Below are positions 1-5,861 of a stretch of DNA of 12,645 nucleotides, in pieces. The first letter of the stretch is position 1, and each line of letters opens with the position of its first letter. Position numbers and translations under genes: made by a program. The stretch is from Rhodanobacteraceae bacterium (GTDB lineage: Bacteria; Pseudomonadota; Gammaproteobacteria; Xanthomonadales; SZUA-5): positions 1-12,645 of the forward strand of contig QIMA01000593.1 of NCBI GenBank assembly GCA_003233535.1, read 5' to 3'. Under the pieces are notes generated by a model. It ran no database searches and was not told the origin of the DNA. It saw only the letters and a list, made by a program, of their open reading frames with translations.

Positions 1-93
1 ATCGAGCATTTGCACCAAACGGGGGTTTAGCACAATGCCGCGCTCGTCGAAACTGCTGACCAAATCGTGCATCGAGGGGACCGGTATAAACAA
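1..93 (-). CDS. Possible 5' end of an unrecognised gene, cut by the left edge
   Basis: On the minus strand an open frame runs to the window edge. A TTG at 93-91 has a GGA Shine-Dalgarno-like triplet six bases upstream; an in-frame ATG lies at 72-70. From the TTG the visible protein begins MFIPVPSMHDLVSSFDERG and goes on to a VLNPRLVQML-like segment at the edge. The mix of charged and hydrophobic residues and the codon choice look coding. It lies downstream of the two Roadblock genes on the same strand, so it could be the last gene of that operon, although a stem-loop at 178-204 lies between. I do not recognise the family from about 30 residues, and the start is uncertain. Confidence 0.4.
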   Translation of the reverse strand, partial: MFIPVPSMHDLVSSFDERGIVLNPRLVQMLD

Positions 94-177
94 TGATGAT
101 CCGTGGTGCGCAGCGCAGACTATCTGCGACGAGATCCCACCTGCCGCATGGCTGCGCCCATCTACAATCGGTTAGCA

Positions 178-204
178 GCAACGCGAAGTCTGGCCCCGCG
201 TTGC
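178..204 (-). terminator. Stem-loop after the second Roadblock gene
   Basis: A perfect 8-base inverted repeat (gcaacgcg at 178-185, cgcgttgc at 197-204) encloses an 11-base loop and starts 12 bases past the stop codon at 216. The stem is GC-rich, but no T-run follows on the minus strand. It could be a weak or factor-assisted terminator, an attenuator, or a 3'-end stabilising hairpin. Confidence 0.35.
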
Positions 205-215
205 CGCTGTATCGG

Positions 216-572
216 TCAAGAGAAATCGACGCTTTTCTCGAAAGACCGAATATCGTGGCGAGCCATCGCTAGGTTGGCCTTCGCGCGATCCAGGACCACG
301 TACAAGAACAGTGTCTGATTCGACTCAAGCGGTCGAATAATATGGTAATGCTTGGTCAAGCTGATAAGAATGTCTTCGATTGTATCGTTCAGCTTGAGAC
401 TGTTAGCCACTTTTCTTTTAGCGCGCACAACCTCCGAATTGCCAGCCGCGGCTACTTCTAAGTTCAGGGCCGTTCCGTCGCCAGATAGCATCATGCCACT
501 ATCAGAATCGACTAGTGCCGAGGCTAAATATCCATCCATTTCGCGAAGTTTATCCAGTGAAATCTTAGCCAT
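216..572 (-). CDS. Roadblock/LC7-domain protein (second of pair)
   Basis: A 118-residue protein, the usual length for a single Roadblock/LC7 domain. Roadblock proteins are small alpha/beta dimers that bind or regulate Ras-like GTPases; MglB, for example, is the GTPase-activating protein of MglA. The N-terminal helix is followed by the strand-turn-strand pattern ALVDSDSGMMLS, a central helix ending SEVVRAKRKVANSL, the segment DTIEDILISLTKHYHIIRPL, and a last strand FLYVVLD before the C-terminal helix. The ATG at 572 is preferred over an upstream extension to 644 because AAGGA lies eight bases before it and the domain begins just after it. It is separated by 90 bases from the preceding Roadblock gene and differs from it in sequence, so the two may form a heterodimer. 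The fold call is by pattern, not alignment. Confidence 0.8.
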   Translation of the reverse strand: MAKISLDKLREMDGYLASALVDSDSGMMLSGDGTALNLEVAAAGNSEVVRAKRKVANSLKLNDTIEDILISLTKHYHIIRPLESNQTLFLYVVLDRAKANLAMARHDIRSFEKSVDFS

Positions 573-662
573 TGTTTTGTTCCTTTGAATCGTTGTAGAT
601 GCGGGCATTATTACCCTGGTTATTCCGGCGTCGAGCACCGGCAAAACCCCATACGTTTAAAC

Positions 663-1088
663 TTAGGCCGCATTAACGGCATTCCCATCTAGGTGCGCAC
701 CTATCGTGGATGCGCACTGTTTCGCCGCCCAAAGCACGTTACCCAGCGTCGTGCTGGATCCGCTCAATACGGTTAGAACAAGTTTGCGGTGATTGTTTGG
801 AATATTCATCATTAATAGAAACCCCGTATCGGATTCAATAATGACGTTGCGTAACGTGGATAGACCGGATTCAGTACAGACTGCTTCGCTAAGCGCCAAC
901 TGCGAGCTGGTAATCGCTGACAGCGTGGCCGGAGACAAACCTCTCTCTAAGCTCGCCGCGACCTCAAATCCATCGATACTGGAAACCAATGCACCGGAAA
1001 CTTGCGGGTGCTCCGCTCTGAGCCCATCAATCTGCTTTTGGTAAAGTGATCTCTCAGTTCGACCGGCTGCAAAGTTAGCATCCATCAT
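663..1088 (-). CDS. Roadblock/LC7-domain protein (first of pair, MglB-like)
   Basis: A protein of 140 or 141 residues with the Roadblock/LC7 pattern: an N-terminal helix (about 1-28), the strand pair GALVSSIDGFEVAASL with the characteristic S-x-DGF turn, the helix LSAITSSQLALSEAV, the strand pair NVIIESDTGFLLMMNI, a strand KLVLTVLS, and a C-terminal helix. The VSSIDGFEVA motif is common in MglB-type GTPase regulators. The gene starts inside the stop codon of the GTPase gene (TAATG, one-base overlap), which points to coupled translation and a functional partnership. Two adjacent ATG codons are available. The second, at 1085-1083, is seven bases from the GGAGG Shine-Dalgarno and may be the true start, giving 140 residues. 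It probably acts as GTPase-activating or scaffold partner of the neighbouring GTPase in the cytoplasm; that role is inferred. Confidence 0.85.
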   Translation of the reverse strand: MMDANFAAGRTERSLYQKQIDGLRAEHPQVSGALVSSIDGFEVAASLERGLSPATLSAITSSQLALSEAVCTESGLSTLRNVIIESDTGFLLMMNIPNNHRKLVLTVLSGSSTTLGNVLWAAKQCASTIGAHLDGNAVNAA

Positions 1089-1657
1089 TACGCCTCCCCA
1101 TTTGTCTGAAACTCTTCATCCGCGTCTCTAACTTCTATCTGATGGAAAAGAACATCCAGAAGAAGCAGTACGTCGTCGCGCTCTCTAACATCGACCGAAA
1201 AAACGGGAACGGCAACGCCCATGGAATTGGCTAACTCGTGAAACTGGCTGATCGTTGGTGTCGGCGACATTTCTGTTCGACCCACACCAATCACGGCGTG
1301 TGAGCGCTCGACGATGTCGGCGAAAGCCTTGAGGTAGATCGTCAGGTCGGCAACCGGATCGGGGCGTGTGTTGTCAATCAAAATCACCACACCAAGCGCG
1401 CCCTTGCTGACAATCTTCCACATGAAATCGAATCTTTCTTGGCCGGGCGTGCCGTAAAGACGCAGTTTATCGCCCCCTGCCAGCGTGACCTCACCGTAGT
1501 CCAGCGCAGCGGTTGTCGTTTCTTTGAATCGGTTGTTGAGGTCCGTGTTCTCAACGTCAGTCGCTACCGTCCGCACCTGACTGATTGCACGAATGGCCGT
1601 GGTCTTTCCCGCGCCCATCGGACCGGTAAAGACCAGCTTGTATTCACGTTGAGCCAC
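1088..1657 (-). CDS. Small Ras-like GTPase (MglA/COG2229-type)
   Basis: A 189-residue G-domain protein. The P-loop GPMGAGKTT is at residues 12-20, a switch I-like segment KETTTAALDYG at about 45-55, and the switch II/G3 motif GTPGQERF at 69-76. As in many bacterial MglA/COG2229 proteins, the G3 aspartate is not in its Ras position. The hydrophobic strand VVILID is at 90-95. Where Ras-like proteins have N-K-x-D (G4), this one reads VGRTE (125-129), an unusual site that may weaken or alter guanine recognition. The start is the GTG at 1657, five bases after a strong GGAGGT; longer reading to 1801 only overlaps the upstream gene. It overlaps that gene by 14 bases and the downstream Roadblock gene by one. 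The likely role is a nucleotide switch controlling polarity, motility or signalling, regulated by the Roadblock proteins (inferred). Confidence 0.85.
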   Translation of the reverse strand: MAQREYKLVFTGPMGAGKTTAIRAISQVRTVATDVENTDLNNRFKETTTAALDYGEVTLAGGDKLRLYGTPGQERFDFMWKIVSKGALGVVILIDNTRPDPVADLTIYLKAFADIVERSHAVIGVGRTEMSPTPTISQFHELANSMGVAVPVFSVDVRERDDVLLLLDVLFHQIEVRDADEEFQTNGEA

Positions 1658-2654
1658 GACCCACCTCCCCGATTCCCAAAGCCGAGCGGACCACTCGGAA
1701 AACGCTGGACCAACGTCCAGGTTGCGCGGCCGCCACCGGTGGCGGCTCGGACGTTCCGACTTGCTCTTTAATAAGCCCGCACAGCGCGCAAGCATTGACA
1801 AAGGCGTGAACCTGGACCACGTTCAACGACGCGTCTCGGCACAGTTGGGGCACCGTGTACGCTCGCCGCATCAGTCGCGCGGACAGGGCGATGTACGCGC
1901 TTTTGCCGCCCATCCGGCCGAAATCAGGCCACTGCCGTAGCGCAAATGCGTTTGCGCCATTCAGCCATGGCAATAATTTGCTCGCCGGACCGTGCGTCCC
2001 GCAGTTCCAAAGCAAAGCATCGAGCGGCTGCGTTTGGTAGCCGCGATCGATTTCACTCCAATCCTCTGCGCTGATCTTGCTGACGGAGGGAGCCATACTC
2101 AACCGAGTGAGAGCGCCAATCGCATTGGGATTAAGCTCATTCCTGCTCCGATAAGTGCGTTGCTTTACGTTGACATAAATCGTCGTTCCGCCCAGTTCCA
2201 AAGCCGCATAAGCCGGCTGCCCGGAGTTGGGCTGTGTCAATTCCCACAAAGCCAAGACCAACGACGACTGCGCTGTTTTGGCCGCTTCATCAACCGTCTC
2301 GATTACCGGCGAACCAGAGGTCAGCTGGCGCTCGTCCCGAGCAGAAAAATAATTCAACAAATCGAACAGTTCGCTCACTCTCATCGGCCACTGCAGCGTG
2401 GCAAGAGAAGGGTTGGCTGCGCGCGGTTCACGCTTGAGCGTAATGACGATCGGGCCGCGAGTATTTTCGGCGCGCCCACTGTCAGTGCCAATGGGAGTGC
2501 CTGGCTCGCAGAGTGCCACATCGCAATCAGTCCCATCGACGTATCGCCAAGCGCTGGTAAGGCGACTAGCAGACACCCGGAGCACCGACTTAACCAGGAT
2601 CTCATCGCGCAAAGGCAGTCCGCAGGTTGTCAATGTCCAGACCTTGTTGGTCAC
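1644..2654 (-). CDS. Receiver-like plus winged-helix-like protein of the GTPase operon
   Basis: I do not recognise a named family for this 336-residue protein. Residues about 4-105 look like a degenerate response-regulator receiver fold: a strand VWTLTT, an amphipathic helix, CDVALCEP where the phosphorylated aspartate strand would be, PIVITLKR, and WPMRVSELFDLLNYF, resembling the last strand and helix of receivers. I see no clear acidic pocket. Residues about 120-235 are unassigned alpha/beta. Residues about 250-297 look like a winged helix (SARLMRRAYTVPQLCRDASL then VVQVHAFVNACALCGLI). The tail is proline- and arginine-rich. The GTG at 2654 is chosen because it overlaps the stop of the upstream small ORF (GTGA). 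The 3' end overlaps the GTPase gene by 14 bases. It may be an adaptor or regulator for the GTPase; this is inferred from position. Confidence 0.7.
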   Translation of the reverse strand: MTNKVWTLTTCGLPLRDEILVKSVLRVSASRLTSAWRYVDGTDCDVALCEPGTPIGTDSGRAENTRGPIVITLKREPRAANPSLATLQWPMRVSELFDLLNYFSARDERQLTSGSPVIETVDEAAKTAQSSLVLALWELTQPNSGQPAYAALELGGTTIYVNVKQRTYRSRNELNPNAIGALTRLSMAPSVSKISAEDWSEIDRGYQTQPLDALLWNCGTHGPASKLLPWLNGANAFALRQWPDFGRMGGKSAYIALSARLMRRAYTVPQLCRDASLNVVQVHAFVNACALCGLIKEQVGTSEPPPVAAAQPGRWSSVFRVVRSALGIGEVGRGST

Positions 2655-2800
2655 GGCGAATGGACATCCTCTCGCTCTACGAAGTCTCCCGCCAGCAGGA
2701 CGACGATGCGTTGCGCATTGACCACACAAACGCCTATGCAGGTAGCATCCATTGCCGCTCGCAGCAGTCCATTGTCAAATATGCGACTTTCCAGACTCAA
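2651..2800 (-). CDS. Small 49-residue protein at the head of the GTPase operon
   Basis: A short open frame starting with TTG at 2800, five bases after an AGG Shine-Dalgarno-like element, and ending at a TGA that overlaps the GTG start of the next gene (GTGA). The N-terminus reads MSLESRIFDNGLLRAAMDAT, followed by a strongly hydrophobic core with CIGVCVVN and RIVVLLAGDF, and an acidic end. The helix-strand-strand order resembles the first part of a PAS-like or sensory alpha/beta domain, but it is too short to assign. An in-frame TAG lies 6 bases upstream of the TTG, so this is not the tail of a longer gene in the present sequence. The overlap supports translational coupling. It could also be the remnant of a larger upstream gene. 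Confidence 0.5.
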   Translation of the reverse strand: MSLESRIFDNGLLRAAMDATCIGVCVVNAQRIVVLLAGDFVEREDVHSP

Positions 2801-2973
2801 CGCTACCTACACCTTTTGAATTCGAGTTCTAGATTAGGCCCTATTTGCAGTTCACCAGAAGCGCTTTGACGAGCTTTGACATGTGTAACTTTACGCACGC
2901 CGAATGTCGCTTTCTGCGGTCAGGGGCAACGCGTGAATGATCCACTAAGGTGATATGAAATGTAAAGCAGGTT
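2801..2973. other. Intergenic region upstream of the GTPase operon
   Basis: No convincing coding frame on either strand. It is more AT-rich than its surroundings, holds the tandem octamer gctttgac (2863-2870 and 2873-2880), and should carry the promoter of the leftward operon. With the decayed ORF to its right, it forms about 500 bases without an intact gene. Confidence 0.6.
2867..2893 (-). promoter_or_regulatory. Possible sigma-28-like promoter upstream of the GTPase operon
   Basis: On the minus strand TAAAGTTA (2893-2886) is followed after 11 bases by GCTCGTCA (2874-2867). The sigma-28 (FliA) consensus is TAAAGTTT, 11 bases, GCCGATAA. The upstream element matches in seven of eight positions; the downstream one in only four of eight. 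It lies about 67 bases before the TTG of the small ORF. It would suit a motility-linked operon, but the weak second element makes it a low-confidence call, and I found no good sigma-70 promoter here. Confidence 0.2.
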
Positions 2974-3224
2974 CTACGCCTCGGTCGGCACAATCACACT
3001 GCCATCGACCTCGGTCCAGCTGACGCGCCGATCGGCATGTTCGGCGGCGAACAGCAGGCCCTGACTGACCTACCAAACCACTGGCTCGGCTGCCGATGCT
3101 TGCCAGAGTTTCGCCCACAGCAACGTGCTGCCTGCGTCGACCTGATGGCACTGCTGGCTATCAGCGCAAGCGACGCCATTCCGGCACTGAGCACAGCTGT
3201 CTTCAATGGTTGCTTCATCGCCAC
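2974..3224 (-). pseudogene. Decayed ORF with coding-like fragments in three frames
   Basis: No single frame gives a credible protein, yet each minus frame holds a coding-like piece in order. From about 3218 one frame begins MKQPLKTAVLSAGMASLALI and ends this segment with ASSA, a typical signal peptide. A second frame continues VGETLASIGSRASGLVGQ (around 3060-3120). A third gives SQGLLFAAEHADRRVSW, then TEVDGSVIVPTEA, and stops at 2976-2974; its codons end almost all in G or C. Joined, they would make a secreted protein of roughly 80 residues with two frameshifts. In the third frame alone, a TAG near 3070 interrupts the reading instead. It lies just downstream of the RIO kinase on the same strand. 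The family is not recognised, and chance is possible. Confidence 0.3.
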
Positions 3225-3319
3225 TGCATCCGGTTGCCCTATGCAAGGGAATACGCATGCCGCCGTCGATTACGACACCGAGGCCTTCAATCTGCGCACG
3301 GACCGATGACTGAATCCGG

Positions 3320-4177
3320 CTAATCCTCTTCTTCGGCCGCCTCTCGTCCCTGCTGGCGAATGAGCGCCACCTGTTTTGCATCGATAATCGACTCCATCAC
3401 CGCCTGTACGTCCGCACGCCGTTGGTCGAATGCGAACTGGCCGCTCAGGACCGTATCTGGCTGCAACTCACCGAGTTCGTACAGTGCCCACATTTCCTCA
3501 CCGAAATAACTCTCCTTCAGCGCGGGTGCGGAGCGACTCAAGCAGTCGCGCAAGTTATTCACATCACGCAACAGCATCTGTCTGGCCGCATTGTTGCCGG
3601 ATGCACTGACCATCTGCGGCAAGTCAATAATCACCGGTCCATCGGGCGATACGAGCACGTTGTATTTGGATAGATCGCCGTGGATTAGCCCTAAGCAGAG
3701 CATGAGCTGGACGTCGCCGATTAGGCGCGCGTGATACTCCGTGGCCTGCTCCACGCTCAACGCCACCTCGCCCAACCGAGGAGCGCTGTGTCCTTCGTCA
3801 TCGACGATCAACTCCATCAGCAGCACGCCCTGAAAGTAGCCTCGCGGCTTGGGCACGCGGATGCCGGCATCATCTAACTGATAAAGCGCATCAACCTCGG
3901 TGTTCTTCCAGGCTTTCTCTTGCTCGCGCTTACCAAACTTGCTGGCTCGGTTGACCGCCCGCTGTTGCCGGCTGCCGCGTACCTGGCGACCCTCTTGATA
4001 CTGCGATCTGGCCTGGAAACTGCGCTGAGCCATGTTCTTGTAGACCTTCGCGCAGAGGATGTCGTCGCCCACGCGGACGACGTAGACGGACGCTTCCTTG
4101 CCGCTCTTAAGCGGGCGAATCACCTCATCAATCACACCGTCATCAACCAACGGCTGCAGATCGTCCGGGATTCTCAT
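3320..4177 (-). CDS. RIO-family atypical serine protein kinase
   Basis: A complete 285-residue RIO1-type kinase, the bacterial short form without eukaryotic extensions. Visible motifs are the nucleotide-binding loop SGKEASVYVV (25-34), the ATP-anchoring lysine in CAKVYK (Lys44), the hinge-like MELIVDDE (121-128), the catalytic loop LIHGDLSKYNVLV (164-176; Asp168, Asn173) and the metal-binding IIDLPQMV (183-190; Asp185). All key residues are present, so it should be catalytically active, phosphorylating serine or itself, or acting as an ATPase. In archaea and eukaryotes RIO kinases act in ribosome maturation; bacterial targets are poorly known. The C-terminus ends in an acidic run. The ATG at 4177 has only a weak GAG Shine-Dalgarno. 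It is divergent from the spondin gene and shares its upstream region, which holds a palindrome. Confidence 0.93.
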   Translation of the reverse strand: MRIPDDLQPLVDDGVIDEVIRPLKSGKEASVYVVRVGDDILCAKVYKNMAQRSFQARSQYQEGRQVRGSRQQRAVNRASKFGKREQEKAWKNTEVDALYQLDDAGIRVPKPRGYFQGVLLMELIVDDEGHSAPRLGEVALSVEQATEYHARLIGDVQLMLCLGLIHGDLSKYNVLVSPDGPVIIDLPQMVSASGNNAARQMLLRDVNNLRDCLSRSAPALKESYFGEEMWALYELGELQPDTVLSGQFAFDQRRADVQAVMESIIDAKQVALIRQQGREAAEEED

Positions 4178-4271
4178 CGTTACTCAGAGCTCATCAGGGC
4201 GCATCATTATGAAGCATTCCACCTACGTGGCGTTTAATCGGGATGAAAGCAAGCGCTGCCGAACCCGGTCA

Positions 4272-4289
4272 TTAGCAATCAATTGCTAA
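4272..4289. promoter_or_regulatory. Perfect palindrome, likely operator, in a divergent promoter region
   Basis: The sequence ttagcaatcaattgctaa has two perfect 8-base arms around a 2-base centre. It lies between the divergent RIO kinase and spondin genes, ending five bases before the GGAG Shine-Dalgarno of the spondin gene. Its size and symmetry fit a binding site for a dimeric helix-turn-helix repressor. The arms are AT-rich, and no T-run follows, so a terminator is unlikely. Confidence 0.45.
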
Positions 4290-4305
4290 GTACCGGAGAA
4301 TCACG

Positions 4306-4989
4306 TTGAAGAACTGGGTAATACTCCTTGGCCTGACTGTTGCGATTGCCAACGTCGCCAACGCGGGGGTTGACGCGACCTACAGCGTCCGATTCGAATC
4401 GGATTGGAGCAGCGCGACGCATCCACCGGCACTGCCGCCAAACTCGCATTTCTCGCCGCTGATCGGCGCAACACATAACCCCAGCGTGTTCGTCTGGAGC
4501 CCTGGTGTCTTGGCTAGCGCCGGCGTGCAGCAGATGGCCGAAACCGGGGACAGCAGCGTCCTAAGCAACGAGGTCAACGATTTGATCAGCGCTGGATTGG
4601 CTGACCAAGTGGTCACCGGACCGTCGATGAGCAGCACCCCGATGACGGTTCAGATCAACAGCTTGTCGGTAGCAGAAGAATTCTCGCTGCTCAGCCTAGT
4701 CACCATGATCGCGCCCAGCCCCGACTGGTTCGTTGGCGTGCACGATGTCGCCTTGATTCGCGATGCTGCCTGGGTGACCAGCCTCAGCCTAGACCTGCAC
4801 GCCTACGACGCCGGCACCGATAACGGCACAACCTTTACCGCGCCTAACGCGCCATCAAACCCGCGCGTCCCTGTAGCGCTATCGTCTGATGCTCCGTTCG
4901 ACAACGGCGTGCCCTTAGGACGCTTCGTGATCACCTTGGTGACGTCGAGTGGGCCGCCGGACCGGCTTTTCTCAGACTCCTTGGAATAG
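4306..4989 (+). CDS. Secreted Spondin_N-domain protein
   Basis: A 227-residue exported protein. It starts at TTG 4306, seven bases after GGAG (4295-4298). Residues 1-20 form a signal peptide (MKNWVILLGLTVAIANVANA) with likely cleavage at ANA|GV. The rest matches the Spondin_N pattern: TYSVRFESDW near the start, then HFSPLIGATHN, VFVWSPG, ASAGVQQMAETG, the strand-rich middle SLLSLVTMIAPSPDWFVGVH, and VSLSLDLHAYDAGTD-like and PLGRFVITL segments near the end. The domain occupies essentially the whole mature protein. In animals Spondin_N lies in extracellular matrix proteins; in bacteria it occurs as a stand-alone exported domain of unknown role. It probably resides in the periplasm or outside the cell. 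No lipobox or sorting tail is seen. Its promoter region contains a palindrome. Confidence 0.85.
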   Translation: MKNWVILLGLTVAIANVANAGVDATYSVRFESDWSSATHPPALPPNSHFSPLIGATHNPSVFVWSPGVLASAGVQQMAETGDSSVLSNEVNDLISAGLADQVVTGPSMSSTPMTVQINSLSVAEEFSLLSLVTMIAPSPDWFVGVHDVALIRDAAWVTSLSLDLHAYDAGTDNGTTFTAPNAPSNPRVPVALSSDAPFDNGVPLGRFVITLVTSSGPPDRLFSDSLE

Positions 4990-5161
4990 CCGGAGGCAAA
5001 ACCCGAGCAGTGGGGGACCGATCGGCCTTGAGCTCACTGTCGGCGAACAGCCGAATCCGTGCGGCTTGAATTCGCGAACTGTGCGCTCAGATCAGCCAGA
5101 GATGGTGCTGTGGTGGGTTCCCGCCGGCCTTGCGGCAACAGCGCTCGAGAGTAACTGACCC

Positions 5162-5764
5162 ATGCAGCAGATAATCGATTTCATCCTCGAGTTGGACAAG
5201 CTCAAGGGCGTCACCCGCAAGACTCGACCAATTGGCATGGACCGCAACGAGAATTCAGCCGAACATAGCTGGCAGATCGCGATGCTGGCCTCGGCACTAC
5301 AGCGCTATGCGACGACCGACCTGGATATCAGCCGGGTGATCATGCTCTTGCTCGTCCACGACATCGGTGAAATCGATACTGGCGATACGATCTTCTACGC
5401 CGAAGAGGGCGCCGAACAGCGCAAAGCCGATGAACGTGTCGCCGTAGAACGTATCTTTGGTCTGCTTGCGGAAGGCCAGCGCGATCACTATCTGACTCTG
5501 TGGCAAGAGTTTGACGACGACGAAACGGCCGAGGCGCGCTTCGCTCACGCAGTTGATCGAGCAATGCCGGTATTGCTCAACTTGGCCAACAGCGGTCAAA
5601 GCTGGTTAGAAAACGGAATCAGCCATGAACTTGTGATTGCTCGGGTTGGACCACCAATCGAGCGGGGTTGCCCGGAGTTGTGGAGGCACCTGAAAACGCA
5701 ACTGGAGACGGCAAGAGATCGCGGGTGGTTTGGAACTCAACAATCGACCCGCAGGGGCGACTAA
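5162..5764 (+). CDS. HD-domain phosphohydrolase (YfbR-like)
   Basis: A 200-residue HD-superfamily protein. The metal ligands expected of the family are all visible: His35 in NSAEHSWQ, the His-Asp pair at 66-67 in LLVHDIGEID, and Asp132 in AHAVDRAMPVLLN. The N-terminal FILELDKLKGVTRKTRP is typical of the group related to the 5'-deoxynucleotidase YfbR, so the likely reaction is metal-dependent hydrolysis of a nucleoside monophosphate or similar phosphate ester; substrate is not certain. It is cytoplasmic, with no signal peptide. The ATG at 5162 is chosen because the family begins with this helix, although the Shine-Dalgarno (GAGAG, about ten bases upstream) is weak. It is 172 bases downstream of the spondin gene and converges on the nuclease gene. 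Confidence 0.88.
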   Translation: MQQIIDFILELDKLKGVTRKTRPIGMDRNENSAEHSWQIAMLASALQRYATTDLDISRVIMLLLVHDIGEIDTGDTIFYAEEGAEQRKADERVAVERIFGLLAEGQRDHYLTLWQEFDDDETAEARFAHAVDRAMPVLLNLANSGQSWLENGISHELVIARVGPPIERGCPELWRHLKTQLETARDRGWFGTQQSTRRGD

Positions 5765-5823
5765 GCGACGCCCAGAGCACCTGCTACATCTTGCCCTGGG
5801 GTCGCACAAGCAAAAACCAGCCA

Positions 5824-5858
5824 GACCATCGCCGGCGCCGTAGCGCTCGGCGATGGTC
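5824..5858. terminator. Strong hairpin between convergent genes, likely bidirectional terminator
   Basis: Perfect 11-base arms (gaccatcgccg at 5824-5834, cggcgatggtc at 5848-5858) with a second inner pairing, gcgc with gcgc, around a four-base loop and one unpaired base. It lies 60 bases after the HD gene stop and 4 bases from the nuclease stop. On the minus strand a TTTTT run follows a few bases after the stem; on the plus strand only TTT. It likely ends transcription from both sides. Confidence 0.75.
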
Positions 5859-5861
5859 AGT

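Noticed and set aside
602..660. Small inverted repeats between the two Roadblock genes (ccgg...ccgg)
   Set aside because: The arms are only four bases and there is no T-run, so no terminator or operator can be supported.
1658..1801. N-terminal extension of the GTPase to 1801
   Set aside because: The extension overlaps the upstream gene, is Arg-rich and not domain-like. The GTG at 1657 has a strong GGAGGT at correct spacing and sits directly before the first beta strand.
1992..2819. Plus-strand open frame of 275 codons
   Set aside because: It lies antisense to the 336-residue operon gene and the small ORF. Its product is rich in Arg, Gln and Ser with no domain pattern, while the minus strand has coupled overlaps and folded-protein patterns.
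3037..3309. Plus-strand open frame of 90 codons downstream of the RIO kinase
   Set aside because: No Shine-Dalgarno, no recognisable pattern, and it is antisense to the better coding-like minus fragments.
5102..5158. Short plus-strand frame MVLWWVPAGLAATALESN before the HD gene
   Set aside because: Only 18 codons with a poor Shine-Dalgarno. It could be a leader peptide, but nothing beyond its position supports that.
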